The notes below the pieces were generated by a model that saw only the letters and a program-made list of their open reading frames with translations, had not been told where the DNA came from and made no database searches. Shown here in pieces: positions 25,937-35,014 of a stretch of 64,000 bases of DNA; the stretch's first letter is position 1, and each line of letters opens with the position of its first letter. The stretch is from assembly GCF_014644495.1 (NCBI RefSeq), contig NZ_BMKU01000010.1:1-64000 (forward strand). Direction: 5' to 3'. Position numbers and translations under genes: made by a program. This stretch comes from Pseudarthrobacter polychromogenes. Lineage in GTDB: Bacteria > Actinomycetota > Actinomycetes > Actinomycetales > Micrococcaceae.

Positions 25937-25972
25937 CCGAAGGGCGGTCCCCTGCGGGGCCGCCCTTCGGCG
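25937..25972 (+). terminator. Terminator after choline oxidase
   Basis: GCCGAAGGGCGG and its complement CCGCCCTTCGGC, with inner CCCC/GGGG, form a very stable hairpin 12 bases past the stop. A related CGCCCTTCGGCG block recurs at 25992-26003 before the convergent gene. No T-run follows. Confidence 0.65.
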
Positions 25973-26015
25973 TCGTGTGATGCTTTATTCGCGCCCTTCG
26001 GCGTCTCTCAACGCC

Positions 26016-27008
26016 CTATTCGCGGCCCTCCGAGACCCACGTGGGGTCGGCTGAGCGGGAACCGACGACGGCGTCCGACGCTTCGCCGAGCGCGTCCAGG
26101 TGCGCCGGGGCCAGTTCCAGGTCCAGCGCGCCGAGGTTCTCGTCTATCCGGTGGGCTTTGCGGGTGCCGGGGATGGGGACGACCGGCAGCCCCAGCGTCC
26201 TGCCCTGCGCGAGCAGCCAGGCGAGGGCAACCTGCGCGGGCGTCGCGCCCAGGCTGTCCGCCACGGCCTGCACCGTGTCCACCACCGCCTGGTTGGCGCC
26301 GGCGGCATCCGGGGCGAACCGGGGGATCCGGCGCCGGAAGTCGTTGTCCCCCAGGCTGGAGGCGTCGACGGTGCCGGTGAGGAATCCCCGGCCCAACGGA
26401 GAGTACGGCACAAAACCGGTTCCCAGGGCGGCAGCGGCAGGAACAACGTTGCGTTCCACGTCGCGGCTCCAGATGGACCATTCGCTCTGGACCGCCGCAA
26501 TGGGGTGCACGGCGCTGGCTTCCTCCAGCTCCCGGGCCGTCACCTCGGACAGCCCCAGGTGCCGGACCTTGCCCTGCTGCACCAGCTCCGCCATGGCTCC
26601 CACGGTTTCCGCCATGGGAACGCGGAGGTCGCGGCGGTGCATGTAGTAGAGGTCGATCACGTCTGTGCCCAGCCGGCGCAGGCTGCGGTCCACGGCCTGG
26701 CGGATGTAGTCGGCGTCGCCGCGGATGTCCGTGTAGCCGTCCGCCGGCGTGCCCACCAGCCCGAACTTGGTGGCCAGCTGGACCTCGTCCCGCCGCTCCT
26801 TCAGCAGCTGCGCGATCAGTTCCTCGTTGCTGCCCCCGCCGTAGATGTCTGCAGTGTCGATGAAGGTGACGCCGGAGTCGACGGCGTGGTGCAGCGTGCG
26901 GAGCGCGTCTTCCTGGTCCACCTCCCCGTACACGGGCGTCAGGGCCATGCCGCCGAAGCCGAGCGGGCTGACGTTGAGTCCGTCTCCGAGGGTTACCACA
27001 TGTGCCAT
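26016..27008 (-). CDS. Aldo/keto reductase
   Basis: A 330-residue NADPH-dependent oxidoreductase of the AKR superfamily, TIM-barrel type. The catalytic tetrad is visible: Asp and Tyr in FIDTADIYGGGSNEEL, Lys in QLATKFG and His in DLYYMHRRD. The C-terminal cofactor loop is VVPIPGTRKAHRIDENLGALDL. It resembles the AKR11/YghZ-like group acting on sugars or reactive aldehydes. AGGAG lies 5 bases before the ATG. It sits in tandem with a small kinase gene but 69 bases apart, so an operon is uncertain. Confidence 0.85.
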   Translation of the reverse strand: MAHVVTLGDGLNVSPLGFGGMALTPVYGEVDQEDALRTLHHAVDSGVTFIDTADIYGGGSNEELIAQLLKERRDEVQLATKFGLVGTPADGYTDIRGDADYIRQAVDRSLRRLGTDVIDLYYMHRRDLRVPMAETVGAMAELVQQGKVRHLGLSEVTARELEEASAVHPIAAVQSEWSIWSRDVERNVVPAAAALGTGFVPYSPLGRGFLTGTVDASSLGDNDFRRRIPRFAPDAAGANQAVVDTVQAVADSLGATPAQVALAWLLAQGRTLGLPVVPIPGTRKAHRIDENLGALDLELAPAHLDALGEASDAVVGSRSADPTWVSEGRE

Positions 27009-27077
27009 CAGTTCTCCTGTTTCTTCGCCATGCCATGACCGGCGCTGTTTCGAGATGCCGTTGGTAGTGGCAACTCC

Positions 27078-27716
27078 TTAGTGCCAGGGAATAATCCTGC
27101 TGGCCGCCGGGCGGGTGGCCTCGATCAGCATGGCGTTGGCCTCGTCCGGGCCGGCTGCCCAGGCTTCCGCCGCGGCCCGCTCCATCCCGAACGAGATGTG
27201 CCGTTCCACCAGCCGTTTCAGCCGCAGCGCCGGGGGGACATCAACAAACCAGACCTCGTCCAGCTGCGCCCGGATGTCCTTCCAGGGTTCCTGCTCGAAC
27301 AACAGGTAGTTGCCTTCCGTGATCACCAGGGAAACTTCCGCGGGGATGGCGATGGACGCCGCCACCGGTTCATCGAGGGTGCGGCGGAACTCCGGCGCGT
27401 AGACCACTGCCTCATCCCGCCGCACCAGCCGGCGCAACAGCGACAGGTACCCGCCGGCGTCGAACGTGTCGATGGCACCCTTGCGCTGCCGCAGCGGCGT
27501 GCCCTCAATGACGGCGTTGCCCAGGTGGAAGCCGTCCATGGGTACCACCACAGCCTGCCCGGGCCCGAACTGCTGCTGCAGCCAGGCAGCGAACGTGGAC
27601 TTGCCGGCGCCCGGCGCACCCGTGATGCCCAGCAGCATCCGCCGCCCGCCGCCCGGAGCGCCGCGCACGGCGCCGCGCAGTCCGGCGACGGCTGCGGCGA
27701 TCTCAGGGAAGTCCAT
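27078..27716 (-). CDS. P-loop nucleoside/sugar kinase, PRK/uridine kinase-like
   Basis: A 212-residue kinase of the phosphoribulokinase/uridine kinase fold. The Walker A is GITGAPGAGKSTFAAWL; the pattern VVPMDGFHLGNAVI and the stretch RRKGAIDTFDAGGYLSLLRRL match the FrcK/YggC family of putative fructose or nucleoside kinases. A late VITEGNYLLFEQEPWKDI is the Walker B region. The substrate could be fructose, a nucleoside or pantothenate-like; it is not fixed by the context. Reads toward the aldo/keto reductase. Confidence 0.78.
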   Translation of the reverse strand: MDFPEIAAAVAGLRGAVRGAPGGGRRMLLGITGAPGAGKSTFAAWLQQQFGPGQAVVVPMDGFHLGNAVIEGTPLRQRKGAIDTFDAGGYLSLLRRLVRRDEAVVYAPEFRRTLDEPVAASIAIPAEVSLVITEGNYLLFEQEPWKDIRAQLDEVWFVDVPPALRLKRLVERHISFGMERAAAEAWAAGPDEANAMLIEATRPAASRIIPWH

Positions 27717-27750
27717 GGCAAAAGCCTAGACTGCGCGCCCAGGCACAAGC

Positions 27751-27850
27751 CGCTGAGTCTCCCCACCTTTCGCGGGGCGGATGGCGCGGCCGACGGCGTT
27801 TCGCCGGGGCACGCCGTCGTCCTGCCTTAAAGGTGGGGAGACTCAGCGGT
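27751..27850. repeat. 21-bp palindrome with structured loop
   Basis: CCGCTGAGTCTCCCCACCTT plus T and its exact complement flank a 58-base loop, which itself folds by GACGGCGT (27793-27800) with ACGCCGTC (27812-27819). It lies downstream of the pullulanase gene and upstream of the kinase. Arm design resembles families A-C but the sequence differs. Confidence 0.75.
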
Positions 27851-27884
27851 GGAGATTCAGGTGGGCTGGGCCAGGGGCGTGCGC

Positions 27885-30800
27885 CTAGCCGAGCTGGAAC
27901 ACCGCCACGGTGCGGCCCGGAACGGTGAAGGTGCCGGTCGCAGGATCGTGGCTGGCCGTCTTGACAAGGGGATCGATGCCGCCGGACTGGACCGGGTGCA
28001 GGACGTAGGCCGCCCCTGCCGTCGCGGCAACCGTCTGGCTGACGGCGTCGTCGGCGGCGTTGAACACCACCACCAGCCCGCGCAGGTCCTTGTCCACGTC
28101 CGGGCCTACGGAATCGTCGATGTGCATGACCACCACGCCCGGAGCCTGTCCGGGACCGCCGTCGGGGAAGGACACCTTCTGCTGGACCAGGCCGGCCTCG
28201 CCCAGGTGGAACAGCGGTGTGCTCTTGCGGATCTGCAGGAGCTCGGCAGCCCGGCCGCGCGCTTCAGCAATCTCACCGGGAGCCGGCTTCAGCGAAGGGT
28301 CCGCCAGCAGCGGGCGCATGTAGCCGTACTTGTCCTCGTTGTCCGCCTTGGGCGGCAGCCCGCGGCCGAAGCCATTGGTGCCGTCCGTGTAGTCCATGAT
28401 GTTGAACCAGTCGCCCGAATCGTAGCTGTTGCGGTCCAGGGACTTGCTGCGCAGCGCCTCGCCGCCCGCGTGCCAGAAGGAGATGCCCTGGCCAAACGCG
28501 GTGGTGCTCAGGGCCAGGGTCTGCATCCGCGTCCGTTCAGCCATGGGGGTGTCCTGCGGCAGCTTCAGCGCAAGGGCATCAAAGAGCGTCTCGTTGTCAT
28601 GGGCCTCCACATAGGTGACGGCCTCCTGCGGATCGCTGGTGTAACCCGCCGGCGCACCGTTGTACGGCACGTCCGCCCCGGTGACGGTGGCGCCGGTGCG
28701 GTCAACAAAGGAGTAGTCCTTCAGGTTGCCTGTCAGGCCCACCTTCACCAGGTCCTGGGCCAGCAGGAGTGCTGCCTTCTGCTGCTCCGGGGTGCCGTTG
28801 GCCGGCGAATCATTGGGGTCCGTGTACAGGCCGGATCCGAAGCCCTGCACCCGGGGGTCGGGATCGAAGGGGCCGCCGCCGCGCACGGCATCGCGCAGGC
28901 GGTCGTTGAAGGTGCCGATGCCGGTGCCGGCCATGTTCTCCTGGGTGGCCTGGACGAACCGGGCGTTGTTGGCCACCTCGCCGAAGTTCCAGCCCTCGCC
29001 GTACAGGGTGATGGCCTTGCCGTCCACACCGTCCTTGGCCAGGGTCAGCCTGTCCAGGGCCGCCCGGACGTCCAGCATGTTCTGCTTCGAGTGATGGCCC
29101 ATGAGGTCAAAACGGAAGCCGTCCAGTTTGTAGGTCCTGGCCAGGGTCACCAGGGAGTCGATCATGAGCTTGCCCATCATGGTGTTCTCGGTGGCCGTGT
29201 TGGCGCAGCAGGTGGACGTCTCAAGGGACCCGGTGCCGGGGTTGAGGCGGTGGTAGTAGCCCGGAACAATGCGGTCCAGGTTGTTGCTCCCGGACTGGCC
29301 GGCACTCGAGGTGTGGTTGTAGACAACATCCTGGATCACCCGCGCACCGGCGGTGTTCAGGGCGGCCACCATCTCGCGGAATTCGGTGGTCCTGGTGGCG
29401 CCGTCCGGATCGGTGGCGTAGGAGCCCTCCGGGGTTGTGTAGTGCAGGGGATCGTAGCCCCAGTTGAAGCCGTCCTTGGCAGCAGTCTCCGCGACGCAGG
29501 CCTGCTGCTCCTCCGAATCCGCCGGCAGGGCAGCAAGGTCGCAGGCCGGTTCCAGCTGCTCGCTGCGCCGTTCCTCGATGGTGCCGATGTCATTGACCGG
29601 CAGCAGGTGGACCGCGTTCATCCCGGCGGCCGTCAGCTCCCGGAGGCGCTGCATGCCGTTGCTGTTGGTGTCCGTGAAGGCTTTATAAGTGCCGCGATGG
29701 GCATCCGGGACGGTCTCATCGGTGATGGAGAAATCGCGGACGTGGAGTTCGTAGAGGGAGAGGTCCTCGGGTTTGGTGAGGGCGGGCTTCTGCAGCTTCT
29801 TCCAGCCCTCAGGGGCCAGCGCCTTGTCCTCCAGGTCCACGAACAGGCTGCGCCCGGAGTTGGCGGAAAGGCCCACGCTGTAGGGGTCGGTGACCAGGTT
29901 CCGATCAACCTGGCCGGTTTCCGGGACAAAGACTTCCACCTCGTACAGGTAGTAGGCGCCCTTCCAGTCTTTCTCACCGGTCAGGGACCAGACGCCGTCC
30001 TGCGCCGGTTCCATGGGGCGGCTGGAGACGGGATCCCCACCGGAGCCGGAAGCGTAGGTGTGGACGGTGACGCTGCGCGCTGTGGGCGCCCACAGGGACA
30101 GCTCCGGCCGGTTGCCCTTCCAGGCAAGTCCGAGTTCCCGCCCCGCCGCGCCCTGGTAGAGGCTGTCCAAAACCCCGGGGACCTGCACGCCGGTGGCGGC
30201 GGTGACCCGGCCGTCCGCACCGACTGCGGCAACGAGCAGCTGGCCCTTCAATAGGTCTTTGGCCCGCGCTGCGTCACCTGCCGCCAGCCGCAGGGAGGCG
30301 AACCCGGCCAGGTGGGGGTACTTGGCAGCCAGCCCCGCATCCAAGGTCTGGTTCGTCTTCTCGAGCGGTACGTAGCTGCCGCCGGTGACCCGTCCGTCCG
30401 CCACTGCCAGGCCGCCGTCGGGCGCGCTGTAAAGACGGTAGGTGGTTCCTTCCGCTGCGGGCGCCTCCCAGGCGATGGTGTCCGCCGACAGCCAGTGCGC
30501 TCCCGCCTCGGCGCCGAGGGCATCGGGGACGTCGTCCGTGAGGGTGTGGCTGGCATGGTCGTAGGTGAAGGTCACCGGCCCGCCGGGGGCATTGAGCACC
30601 AGGTCACCCCCGCCGGCTGCTCCACCTGCGCCGTAGTTTTCATCCCAGGAGTTGTTCAGGGCCAACTTCATTCCGTACGTTCCCGCGGGGATATCGAACG
30701 TGGCGCGGTAGAGCGTCGCGGAGCCTTCCACCGGCTGCAGCCTGCTGGCCGCGCAGTCGGGCTGCCAGTCTCCGGGGCAGCCGACCTCGGACTGCAGGGA

Positions 30801-30962
30801 GCCGACGAGGGCCACGGCCTGGGGCACGGCGGTGTGGTCCGCGGAGGCCGGGAGGGCGAGGCCGCCCAGTGCCAGGGGAGTGGCGCAGGCCGCCGCCAAG
30901 GCGGCTGCCAGTTTTCTGTTGAGCGCAGTCGGGTTGCCGGCTGCGATGGACTTGTGGGACAT
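27885..30962 (-). CDS. pulA: Secreted pullulanase-type alpha-1,6-glucosidase
   Basis: A 1025-residue secreted debranching enzyme that hydrolyses alpha-1,6 links in pullulan, amylopectin or glycogen fragments. Signal peptide residues 1-42 (cleavage near LPASADHTA). Next is an X25/N2-type module ([17 protein letters not shown], then [19 protein letters not shown]), a CBM48-like module near residue 290-390 ([18 protein letters not shown]), and the GH13 barrel: [10 protein letters not shown], nucleophile region [11 protein letters not shown], acid region [11 protein letters not shown] and [14 protein letters not shown]-terminal beta domain ends the protein. The second ATG is chosen because AAGGAAGG precedes it. 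A LacI-type regulator gene diverges upstream. Confidence 0.9.
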   Translation of the reverse strand: MSHKSIAAGNPTALNRKLAAALAAACATPLALGGLALPASADHTAVPQAVALVGSLQSEVGCPGDWQPDCAASRLQPVEGSATLYRATFDIPAGTYGMKLALNNSWDENYGAGGAAGGGDLVLNAPGGPVTFTYDHASHTLTDDVPDALGAEAGAHWLSADTIAWEAPAAEGTTYRLYSAPDGGLAVADGRVTGGSYVPLEKTNQTLDAGLAAKYPHLAGFASLRLAAGDAARAKDLLKGQLLVAAVGADGRVTAATGVQVPGVLDSLYQGAAGRELGLAWKGNRPELSLWAPTARSVTVHTYASGSGGDPVSSRPMEPAQDGVWSLTGEKDWKGAYYLYEVEVFVPETGQVDRNLVTDPYSVGLSANSGRSLFVDLEDKALAPEGWKKLQKPALTKPEDLSLYELHVRDFSITDETVPDAHRGTYKAFTDTNSNGMQRLRELTAAGMNAVHLLPVNDIGTIEERRSEQLEPACDLAALPADSEEQQACVAETAAKDGFNWGYDPLHYTTPEGSYATDPDGATRTTEFREMVAALNTAGARVIQDVVYNHTSSAGQSGSNNLDRIVPGYYHRLNPGTGSLETSTCCANTATENTMMGKLMIDSLVTLARTYKLDGFRFDLMGHHSKQNMLDVRAALDRLTLAKDGVDGKAITLYGEGWNFGEVANNARFVQATQENMAGTGIGTFNDRLRDAVRGGGPFDPDPRVQGFGSGLYTDPNDSPANGTPEQQKAALLLAQDLVKVGLTGNLKDYSFVDRTGATVTGADVPYNGAPAGYTSDPQEAVTYVEAHDNETLFDALALKLPQDTPMAERTRMQTLALSTTAFGQGISFWHAGGEALRSKSLDRNSYDSGDWFNIMDYTDGTNGFGRGLPPKADNEDKYGYMRPLLADPSLKPAPGEIAEARGRAAELLQIRKSTPLFHLGEAGLVQQKVSFPDGGPGQAPGVVVMHIDDSVGPDVDKDLRGLVVVFNAADDAVSQTVAATAGAAYVLHPVQSGGIDPLVKTASHDPATGTFTVPGRTVAVFQLG

Positions 30963-31045
30963 GGAAGACCTTCCTTGGAAACGCCCCGAACGGCAACAGT
31001 GGGGAGCGGGGTGTCCCACGAGCCTAGGTTTCGTCCTGACTGCAC

Positions 31046-31058
31046 GTCAACGGTTTGC
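31046..31058. promoter_or_regulatory. Weak LacI-type operator candidate
   Basis: GTCAACGGTTTGC has CAA and TTG half-sites around a CG-containing centre, as many LacI-family operators do. It lies in the divergent gap between the pullulanase and LacI genes. The symmetry is imperfect, so this is a guess from position. Confidence 0.25.
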
Positions 31059-31156
31059 TGAAAATTTCACGCCTTGTTTTCATATTGGATGCGTCCCGGC
31101 TTCCGTACACTGGGAAGCACGAGACTTCCGGAATGCTGTTCCGGCGAAGGAGCACC

Positions 31157-32209
31157 ATGAGCATGACCGGGAGCGGGGCGGAACCCGCCGCGGCCGAACG
31201 GCCAAAACTGGAAGACCTTGCGCGGAAGGTCGGCGTCAGCATTGCCACCGTTTCCCGCGTGGTCAACGGGCGAAAGGGCGTTTCCAGGGAGGTGCGCCAG
31301 GCAGTCCTCGCCGCCATGGACGATCTGGGCTACGAGCGGCCCGACCGCACCCGCAGCGCAGCCAGGGGGCAGGTAGGGATCATCGTCCCGGACCTCACCA
31401 ACCCGATCTTCCCGGCCATCGCCCAGGCGGTGGTCTCGCTCCTCTCCCAAGAGGACTTCATCCCCGTCATCTGTGCACTGCCCGGCGGCGGCCGTTCAGA
31501 GGACGAGTACATCGAGATGCTCGTGGCCCAGGGCGCAGCCGGCATCATCTTCATCTGCAGCGCCCACGCGGACGGCCAGGCCAGCCTGGAGCGCTACCAC
31601 CGGCTGCGCGGCCGGGGCATCCCGTACGTCCTGGTCAACGGCCCCCGCCCCGAGCTTGGGGCGGCCTCGGTGTCCAATGACGACGCCGCCGCGATCAGGA
31701 CGGCGGTCCAGCACCTGGCCAGCCTGGGGCACCGGAAGGTGGGGCTGGCAATCGGCCCGCACCGCTTCATTCCCAGCCGGCAAAAACTGGCAGGCTTCCG
31801 CTCTGCGCTTGCGGACTACCTGGGCGTTGACGATTCCGCACCCCACACCGCCACGAGCATGTACACGGTGGAAGGTGGCCAGAGCGCGGCCAACGAACTC
31901 CTGGATTCGGGCCACACGGCGATCGTGTGCGCATCCGACGTCATGGCGCTGGGTGCCATCCGCGCGGCACGGGCCAGGGGGCTGCGGGTGCCTGAGGACG
32001 TCTCCATCGTGGGCTTTGACGATTCCACGCTGATGGCCCTCACCGACCCGCCATTGACGACGCTCCGCCAGCCTGCCGCCGCGATCGCGCATGCTGCGGT
32101 GCATGCGCTCGCGGCGGACATGGCCGGTGAGCAGTCCTCGCACTCGCCGGTGGTCCTGGGGTCCGATCTCGTGCTGAGGGCCTCTACGGGTCCTTTGGCA
32201 GCGCCTTGA
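31157..32209 (+). CDS. LacI family transcriptional regulator
   Basis: A 350-residue repressor. The HTH at residues 16-60 reads LEDLARKVGVSIATVSRVVNG with hinge and DDLGYERPDRTRSAARG; the sensor domain follows with GIIVPDLTNPIFPAIAQAV, GIPYVLVNGP, SNDDAAAIRTAVQHL and VPEDVSIVGFDDSTLMALTDPPLTT. It would bind an oligosaccharide such as maltose or maltotriose and control the divergent pullulanase. The ATG is placed behind GAAGGAG. The last 26 bases overlap the end of the convergent SMR gene. Confidence 0.88.
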   Translation: MSMTGSGAEPAAAERPKLEDLARKVGVSIATVSRVVNGRKGVSREVRQAVLAAMDDLGYERPDRTRSAARGQVGIIVPDLTNPIFPAIAQAVVSLLSQEDFIPVICALPGGGRSEDEYIEMLVAQGAAGIIFICSAHADGQASLERYHRLRGRGIPYVLVNGPRPELGAASVSNDDAAAIRTAVQHLASLGHRKVGLAIGPHRFIPSRQKLAGFRSALADYLGVDDSAPHTATSMYTVEGGQSAANELLDSGHTAIVCASDVMALGAIRAARARGLRVPEDVSIVGFDDSTLMALTDPPLTTLRQPAAAIAHAAVHALAADMAGEQSSHSPVVLGSDLVLRASTGPLAAP

Positions 32210-32522
32210 GGCCGGCGGCGCAGCCAACGATCCCGGCAATGAACACAACCTTCAGCACGCTGAACGGCTCCACACCGGTGGCCATCGCCCAGCCCACAGT
32301 CAGCGCGGCGCCCAGGCCCACCCACACGGCGTAGGCACTGCCCAGCGGGATGGTGCGGATGGCCCAGCCGAGGCCCAGCATGCTGAGGGTGGCTGTCACC
32401 GCGAAAACAAGGGTTGGGCCGGGCCTGCTGAAGCCGTCGGACAGTCCCAGCGCGGTGGCCCACACGGCTTCGAGGACGGCCGAGGCCAGCAGCACCAGCC
32501 AGGGGAGTGAACGCCGCAGCAT
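32184..32522 (-). CDS. SMR transporter, Gdx (SugE)-like subunit 2
   Basis: A 112-residue small multidrug resistance family protein with four helices. The first helix has the coupling Glu in ASAVLEAVWATAL, and helix 3 has the GSAYAVWVGLG signature. The W-x-x-x pattern after the Glu and the TIPLGSAYAVW stretch assign it to the guanidinium exporter (Gdx/SugE) branch and not the EmrE drug branch. The ATG overlaps the stop of the first SMR gene, so the two are translationally coupled and may form a hetero-dimer. The guanidine riboswitch upstream supports the substrate. Confidence 0.85.
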   Translation of the reverse strand: MLRRSLPWLVLLASAVLEAVWATALGLSDGFSRPGPTLVFAVTATLSMLGLGWAIRTIPLGSAYAVWVGLGAALTVGWAMATGVEPFSVLKVVFIAGIVGCAAGLKALPKDP

Positions 32523-32845
32523 TACGCCACCACCTTCAGGCCAACCACGCACACAGCGATGCCGGACAGCAGGAGGAGGCGCGCCGCCGTCGGGCGTTCC
32601 ACCTTGGTGACCATGGCGTAGGCGGAGGTCAGCACCACGCCCACCCCAACCCAGACCGCGTAGGCGGTGCCGGTGGGGATGGATTGCATTGCGATGGCAA
32701 GGCCGCCCGTGCTCGCTGCGACGGACACCAGGAAGAGTGCGGCCGGGGCGAGTCGCTTCCGTCCGGAAGCCTGGAAGGCGCGGTGCAGGGATGCGGCCCA
32801 GACGGCCTCGAGCGCACCGGAGAGAAGAAGTATTAACCACGACAT
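32522..32845 (-). CDS. SMR transporter, Gdx (SugE)-like subunit 1
   Basis: A 107-residue small multidrug resistance protein with four helices that would export guanidinium in exchange for protons. It starts MSWLILLLSGALEAVWAA, with the essential Glu13 and Trp16 of the Gdx group, and contains SIPTGTAYAVWVGVG. Directly upstream lies a guanidine-III riboswitch core with AAAGGA as ribosome site between it and the ATG. The gene is the first of a two-gene unit with a second Gdx-like subunit. Confidence 0.88.
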   Translation of the reverse strand: MSWLILLLSGALEAVWAASLHRAFQASGRKRLAPAALFLVSVAASTGGLAIAMQSIPTGTAYAVWVGVGVVLTSAYAMVTKVERPTAARLLLLSGIAVCVVGLKVVA

Positions 32846-32857
32846 GGCAGATCCTTT

Positions 32858-32898
32858 GGCCAGTCTTGTCGCGTTCCGGGTACTGAACCGTCGTCCGG
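32858..32898 (-). promoter_or_regulatory. Guanidine-III (ykkC-III) riboswitch
   Basis: Read on the minus strand, the 41-base core has the conserved blocks CCGGACGA, GTACCCGG, GACAAGAC and GGCC in the order and spacing of the ykkC-III class. CCGG/CCGG form the stem, and CAGT pairs with ACTG to give the pseudoknot, a covariant change from the Thermobifida form I recall. The ribosome site AAAGGA starts right after the core, so guanidine probably controls translation of the exporter pair. Confidence 0.85.
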
Positions 32899-32989
32899 AG
32901 GCTCAGGTGCGGAGCCTTGATTTCCAGAATAGCAACGCGCGACGGCGTCGGGCTCGTTTGGTGCCTAACCTCACCAACTGCCTGCTCAC

Positions 32990-33055
32990 CCCAACTAGGT
33001 AGCGCTAAGTGTCGTTATGACCCTCCAAAACGACACTTAGCGCTACCCAGTTGGG
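32990..33055. repeat. Family A palindrome, copy 2
   Basis: CCCAACT plus one mismatch plus GGTAGCGCTAAGTGTCGTT and the complement flank a 12-base loop starting ATGA. It shares 19 arm bases with the copy at 17466-17527. It lies 11 bases after the ferritin stop, on the side of transcription, and before the riboswitch of the exporter genes. Confidence 0.8.
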
Positions 33056-33066
33056 CCCGGCGGGGG

Positions 33067-33597
33067 TTAGAGCGCCCCGCCGGCAGCCTCGGGGGCGGAG
33101 GAGTCGCGGCCGCCGTCGCCGATGGTTTCGCGGGCAATGAAGTTCTCGATGTCGAACAGGTTGTCAGCGCGCTCTGCGATGTTCACCAGGGTGGTCATGG
33201 ACGCCACTTCCTCCACCTGCTCCTTCAGGAACCACAGCATGAACTGCTCGCCCAGGGCATCGTTTTCGCCCCGGGCAGCCCGGAACAGGTCCTCGATGTT
33301 GCGGGTGACTTCCTTCTCCTGCTGCAGCGCCAGGGCCAGCGGCTCGGTAACGGAAGCGAAGTCGTTGCGGACGGCCGGAACGCCGGGAATGGTGAAGGGG
33401 ATGTCCCGGTCAAGCATGTACTGCACCATCATCATGGCGTGGTTCCGTTCCTCCACGGACTGGCGGTAGAAGTAGCGCGCCAGCTGGGGGAGGTCCTGGT
33501 TGGCGAACCAGGTGGCCACGGCTATGTACTGCTGCGACGCGGTGAACTCGTTGCCGATCTGGGTGGACAGGAGCGCATTGAACGATGAAGTGGTCAT
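33067..33597 (-). CDS. Ferritin
   Basis: A 176-residue non-haem ferritin that forms a 24-subunit iron-storage shell. The ferroxidase residues fall exactly at the E. coli FtnA positions: Glu17 (NEFTASQQY), Glu50 and His53 (VEERNHA), Glu94 (QQEKEV), Gln127 and Glu130 (FLKEQVEEV). The C-terminal 18 residues are polar. There is no haem-binding Met pattern of bacterioferritin. It stands alone, upstream (in the same direction) of the SMR exporter genes but separated from them by a palindrome. Confidence 0.92.
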   Translation of the reverse strand: MTTSSFNALLSTQIGNEFTASQQYIAVATWFANQDLPQLARYFYRQSVEERNHAMMMVQYMLDRDIPFTIPGVPAVRNDFASVTEPLALALQQEKEVTRNIEDLFRAARGENDALGEQFMLWFLKEQVEEVASMTTLVNIAERADNLFDIENFIARETIGDGGRDSSAPEAAGGAL

Positions 33598-33705
33598 AGC
33601 CCGAGTCTAGGGACGGCCCGGGGGAGCCACCAGTGTGGAAAGGCTCTGCTTCTGCAAGGCAAGGCTGCCCTGTTCCGCGTGCCCCGCACCATCCAGCGAA
33701 GTGGC

Positions 33706-34887
33706 TCAGCCGGCCCGCTGCGCCAGGAGCTGTTCGACACGCTCCGGCGCGTAGAGGCTCTCTTCCACGAGTTTGCACAGTCCAACGGCCGTGGCCGTCC
33801 GGCTGTCCGCGGAGACAACCTCAAGGTCCACCAGGGATGGTTCAAAAGCGTCGTCGAGGATCTGCTGCCGGCAGGCTCCCAGGAAATCCGGAAGCACGCC
33901 CACCAGTCCGCCCACGGCGATCCGGCCGGGATTCAGCGTCCCCACCGTCGCCGCCAGCGCGCGTCCCAGCACCCGCCCGGCGTCCGTGACGGCGGAGCGC
34001 ACTGCTGGATCGCTGCCGCAAGCGTCAACGAGCTGGCGCAAGGTGCCGTAGCGGGCAAGTTCCGGTTCCGCGAGGAGCGCGCGTCCTGACGCCGCTGCCG
34101 CGAGGCATCCGTCCCTGCCGCAGCGGCAGCGGAGGCCCGCGGCCTCGGGAATCCGCACGTGCCCGATGTCCCCGGCGGCACCGTGGGCGCCGCGGACCAG
34201 GGCGCCCCGCACAATGATGCCGGAGCCGACGCCGGTGCTGACCTTCACTGCCACGAGGGACTCGAGCGGCTCCCGGACCTCGCCGACCGCCATCGAGCGG
34301 GCGTCATTTTCCAGCAGGACCGGGCATTCGAGCCTCGCCTCCATGACGTCCTGCAGGCGCTGCAGGTCCCAGTGGGCCAGGACGGTGCGTTCCAGGCCCA
34401 GCCTGTGGAGGGGGTCCACCGGGGCCGGCAGCCCCACCCCTGCTCCCACCGGCTGCCGCCCGTCGAGGAGCCGCAGGGACTCCTCGATGACAGTGCCGGC
34501 CACGCCTTCCTGGGGCTGGCTGATCTTGATGGGCAGCCGGGCGGAGGCCACGATGTCCCGGCCCAGGGACAGGAGGTGGATGCTGGCGTGGGTGTGCCCG
34601 ATCTCTATCGCCAGGACCAGCTTGTTGCGGTCATCGAAGCGGATGGCCCGGGGCGGCCTGCCTCGCTGGGAGCGCAGGGGCATGGATTCATAGACCAGGC
34701 TCGCAGCGAAAAGAGCGTCCAGCCGCTCATAAAGGGTGGACCGGGCCATGCCCGTGATATCCAGCAGGTCAGCCCGGCTGTATCCGGCCGGGCTTGAGCG
34801 CAGGAGCTGGAGGACGTGGCCGGCGCTGGTGGCGGGCCCCACGGGAGGTTGGCCTGAGCCCCCGACGAGCGTCCTCTGTTGGGTCAT
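33706..34887 (-). CDS. ROK family transcriptional regulator
   Basis: A 393-residue repressor with an N-terminal winged helix (HVLQLLRSSPAGYSRADLL, then ITGMARSTLYERLDAL) and a ROK sugar-binding domain: LAIEIGHTHASIHLL (phosphate-type loop), ENDARSMAVGE, STGVGSGIIVRG, GDIGHV and the zinc motif LRCRCGRDGCLAAAASG. It would sense a sugar or sugar phosphate and repress the divergent ABC/hydrolase operon. The start at MTQQRT is preferred; an upstream GTG-class start adds 17 residues. Two dyads lie in the shared intergenic region. Confidence 0.88.
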   Translation of the reverse strand: MTQQRTLVGGSGQPPVGPATSAGHVLQLLRSSPAGYSRADLLDITGMARSTLYERLDALFAASLVYESMPLRSQRGRPPRAIRFDDRNKLVLAIEIGHTHASIHLLSLGRDIVASARLPIKISQPQEGVAGTVIEESLRLLDGRQPVGAGVGLPAPVDPLHRLGLERTVLAHWDLQRLQDVMEARLECPVLLENDARSMAVGEVREPLESLVAVKVSTGVGSGIIVRGALVRGAHGAAGDIGHVRIPEAAGLRCRCGRDGCLAAAASGRALLAEPELARYGTLRQLVDACGSDPAVRSAVTDAGRVLGRALAATVGTLNPGRIAVGGLVGVLPDFLGACRQQILDDAFEPSLVDLEVVSADSRTATAVGLCKLVEESLYAPERVEQLLAQRAG

Positions 34888-34942
34888 CCTGCCCGCTTCC
34901 TTTGCATGTGTGGCCGGCCCGCGCCGCGGTCTGGTCATTGAC

Positions 34943-34974
34943 GTGGTCTAGATCACACAATTATGATCGATCAT
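34943..34974. promoter_or_regulatory. Two dyads in ROK/ABC divergent gap
   Basis: ATGATCGATCAT (34963-34974) is a perfect 12-bp palindrome. GTGGTCTAGATCAC (34943-34956) is a 14-bp dyad with one mismatched pair around TCTAGA. Both fall in the 127-base gap between the ROK and substrate-binding protein genes, the expected place for the ROK operator. Confidence 0.55.
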
Positions 34975-35014
34975 CAGACAAAAATACTATCTGCCCTTGC
35001 AGCAGGAGGTTCCA

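Noticed and set aside
27849..30254. 801-codon open frame on the plus strand opposite the pullulanase gene
   Set aside because: Composition is Gly/Val/Arg/His rich with no domain, and the opposite strand encodes a clear GH13 enzyme; high GC gives long antisense open frames.
30963..31019. Longer N-terminus for the pullulanase
   Set aside because: The extra 19 residues precede a perfectly normal signal peptide, and the ribosome site AAGGAAGG fits the internal ATG.
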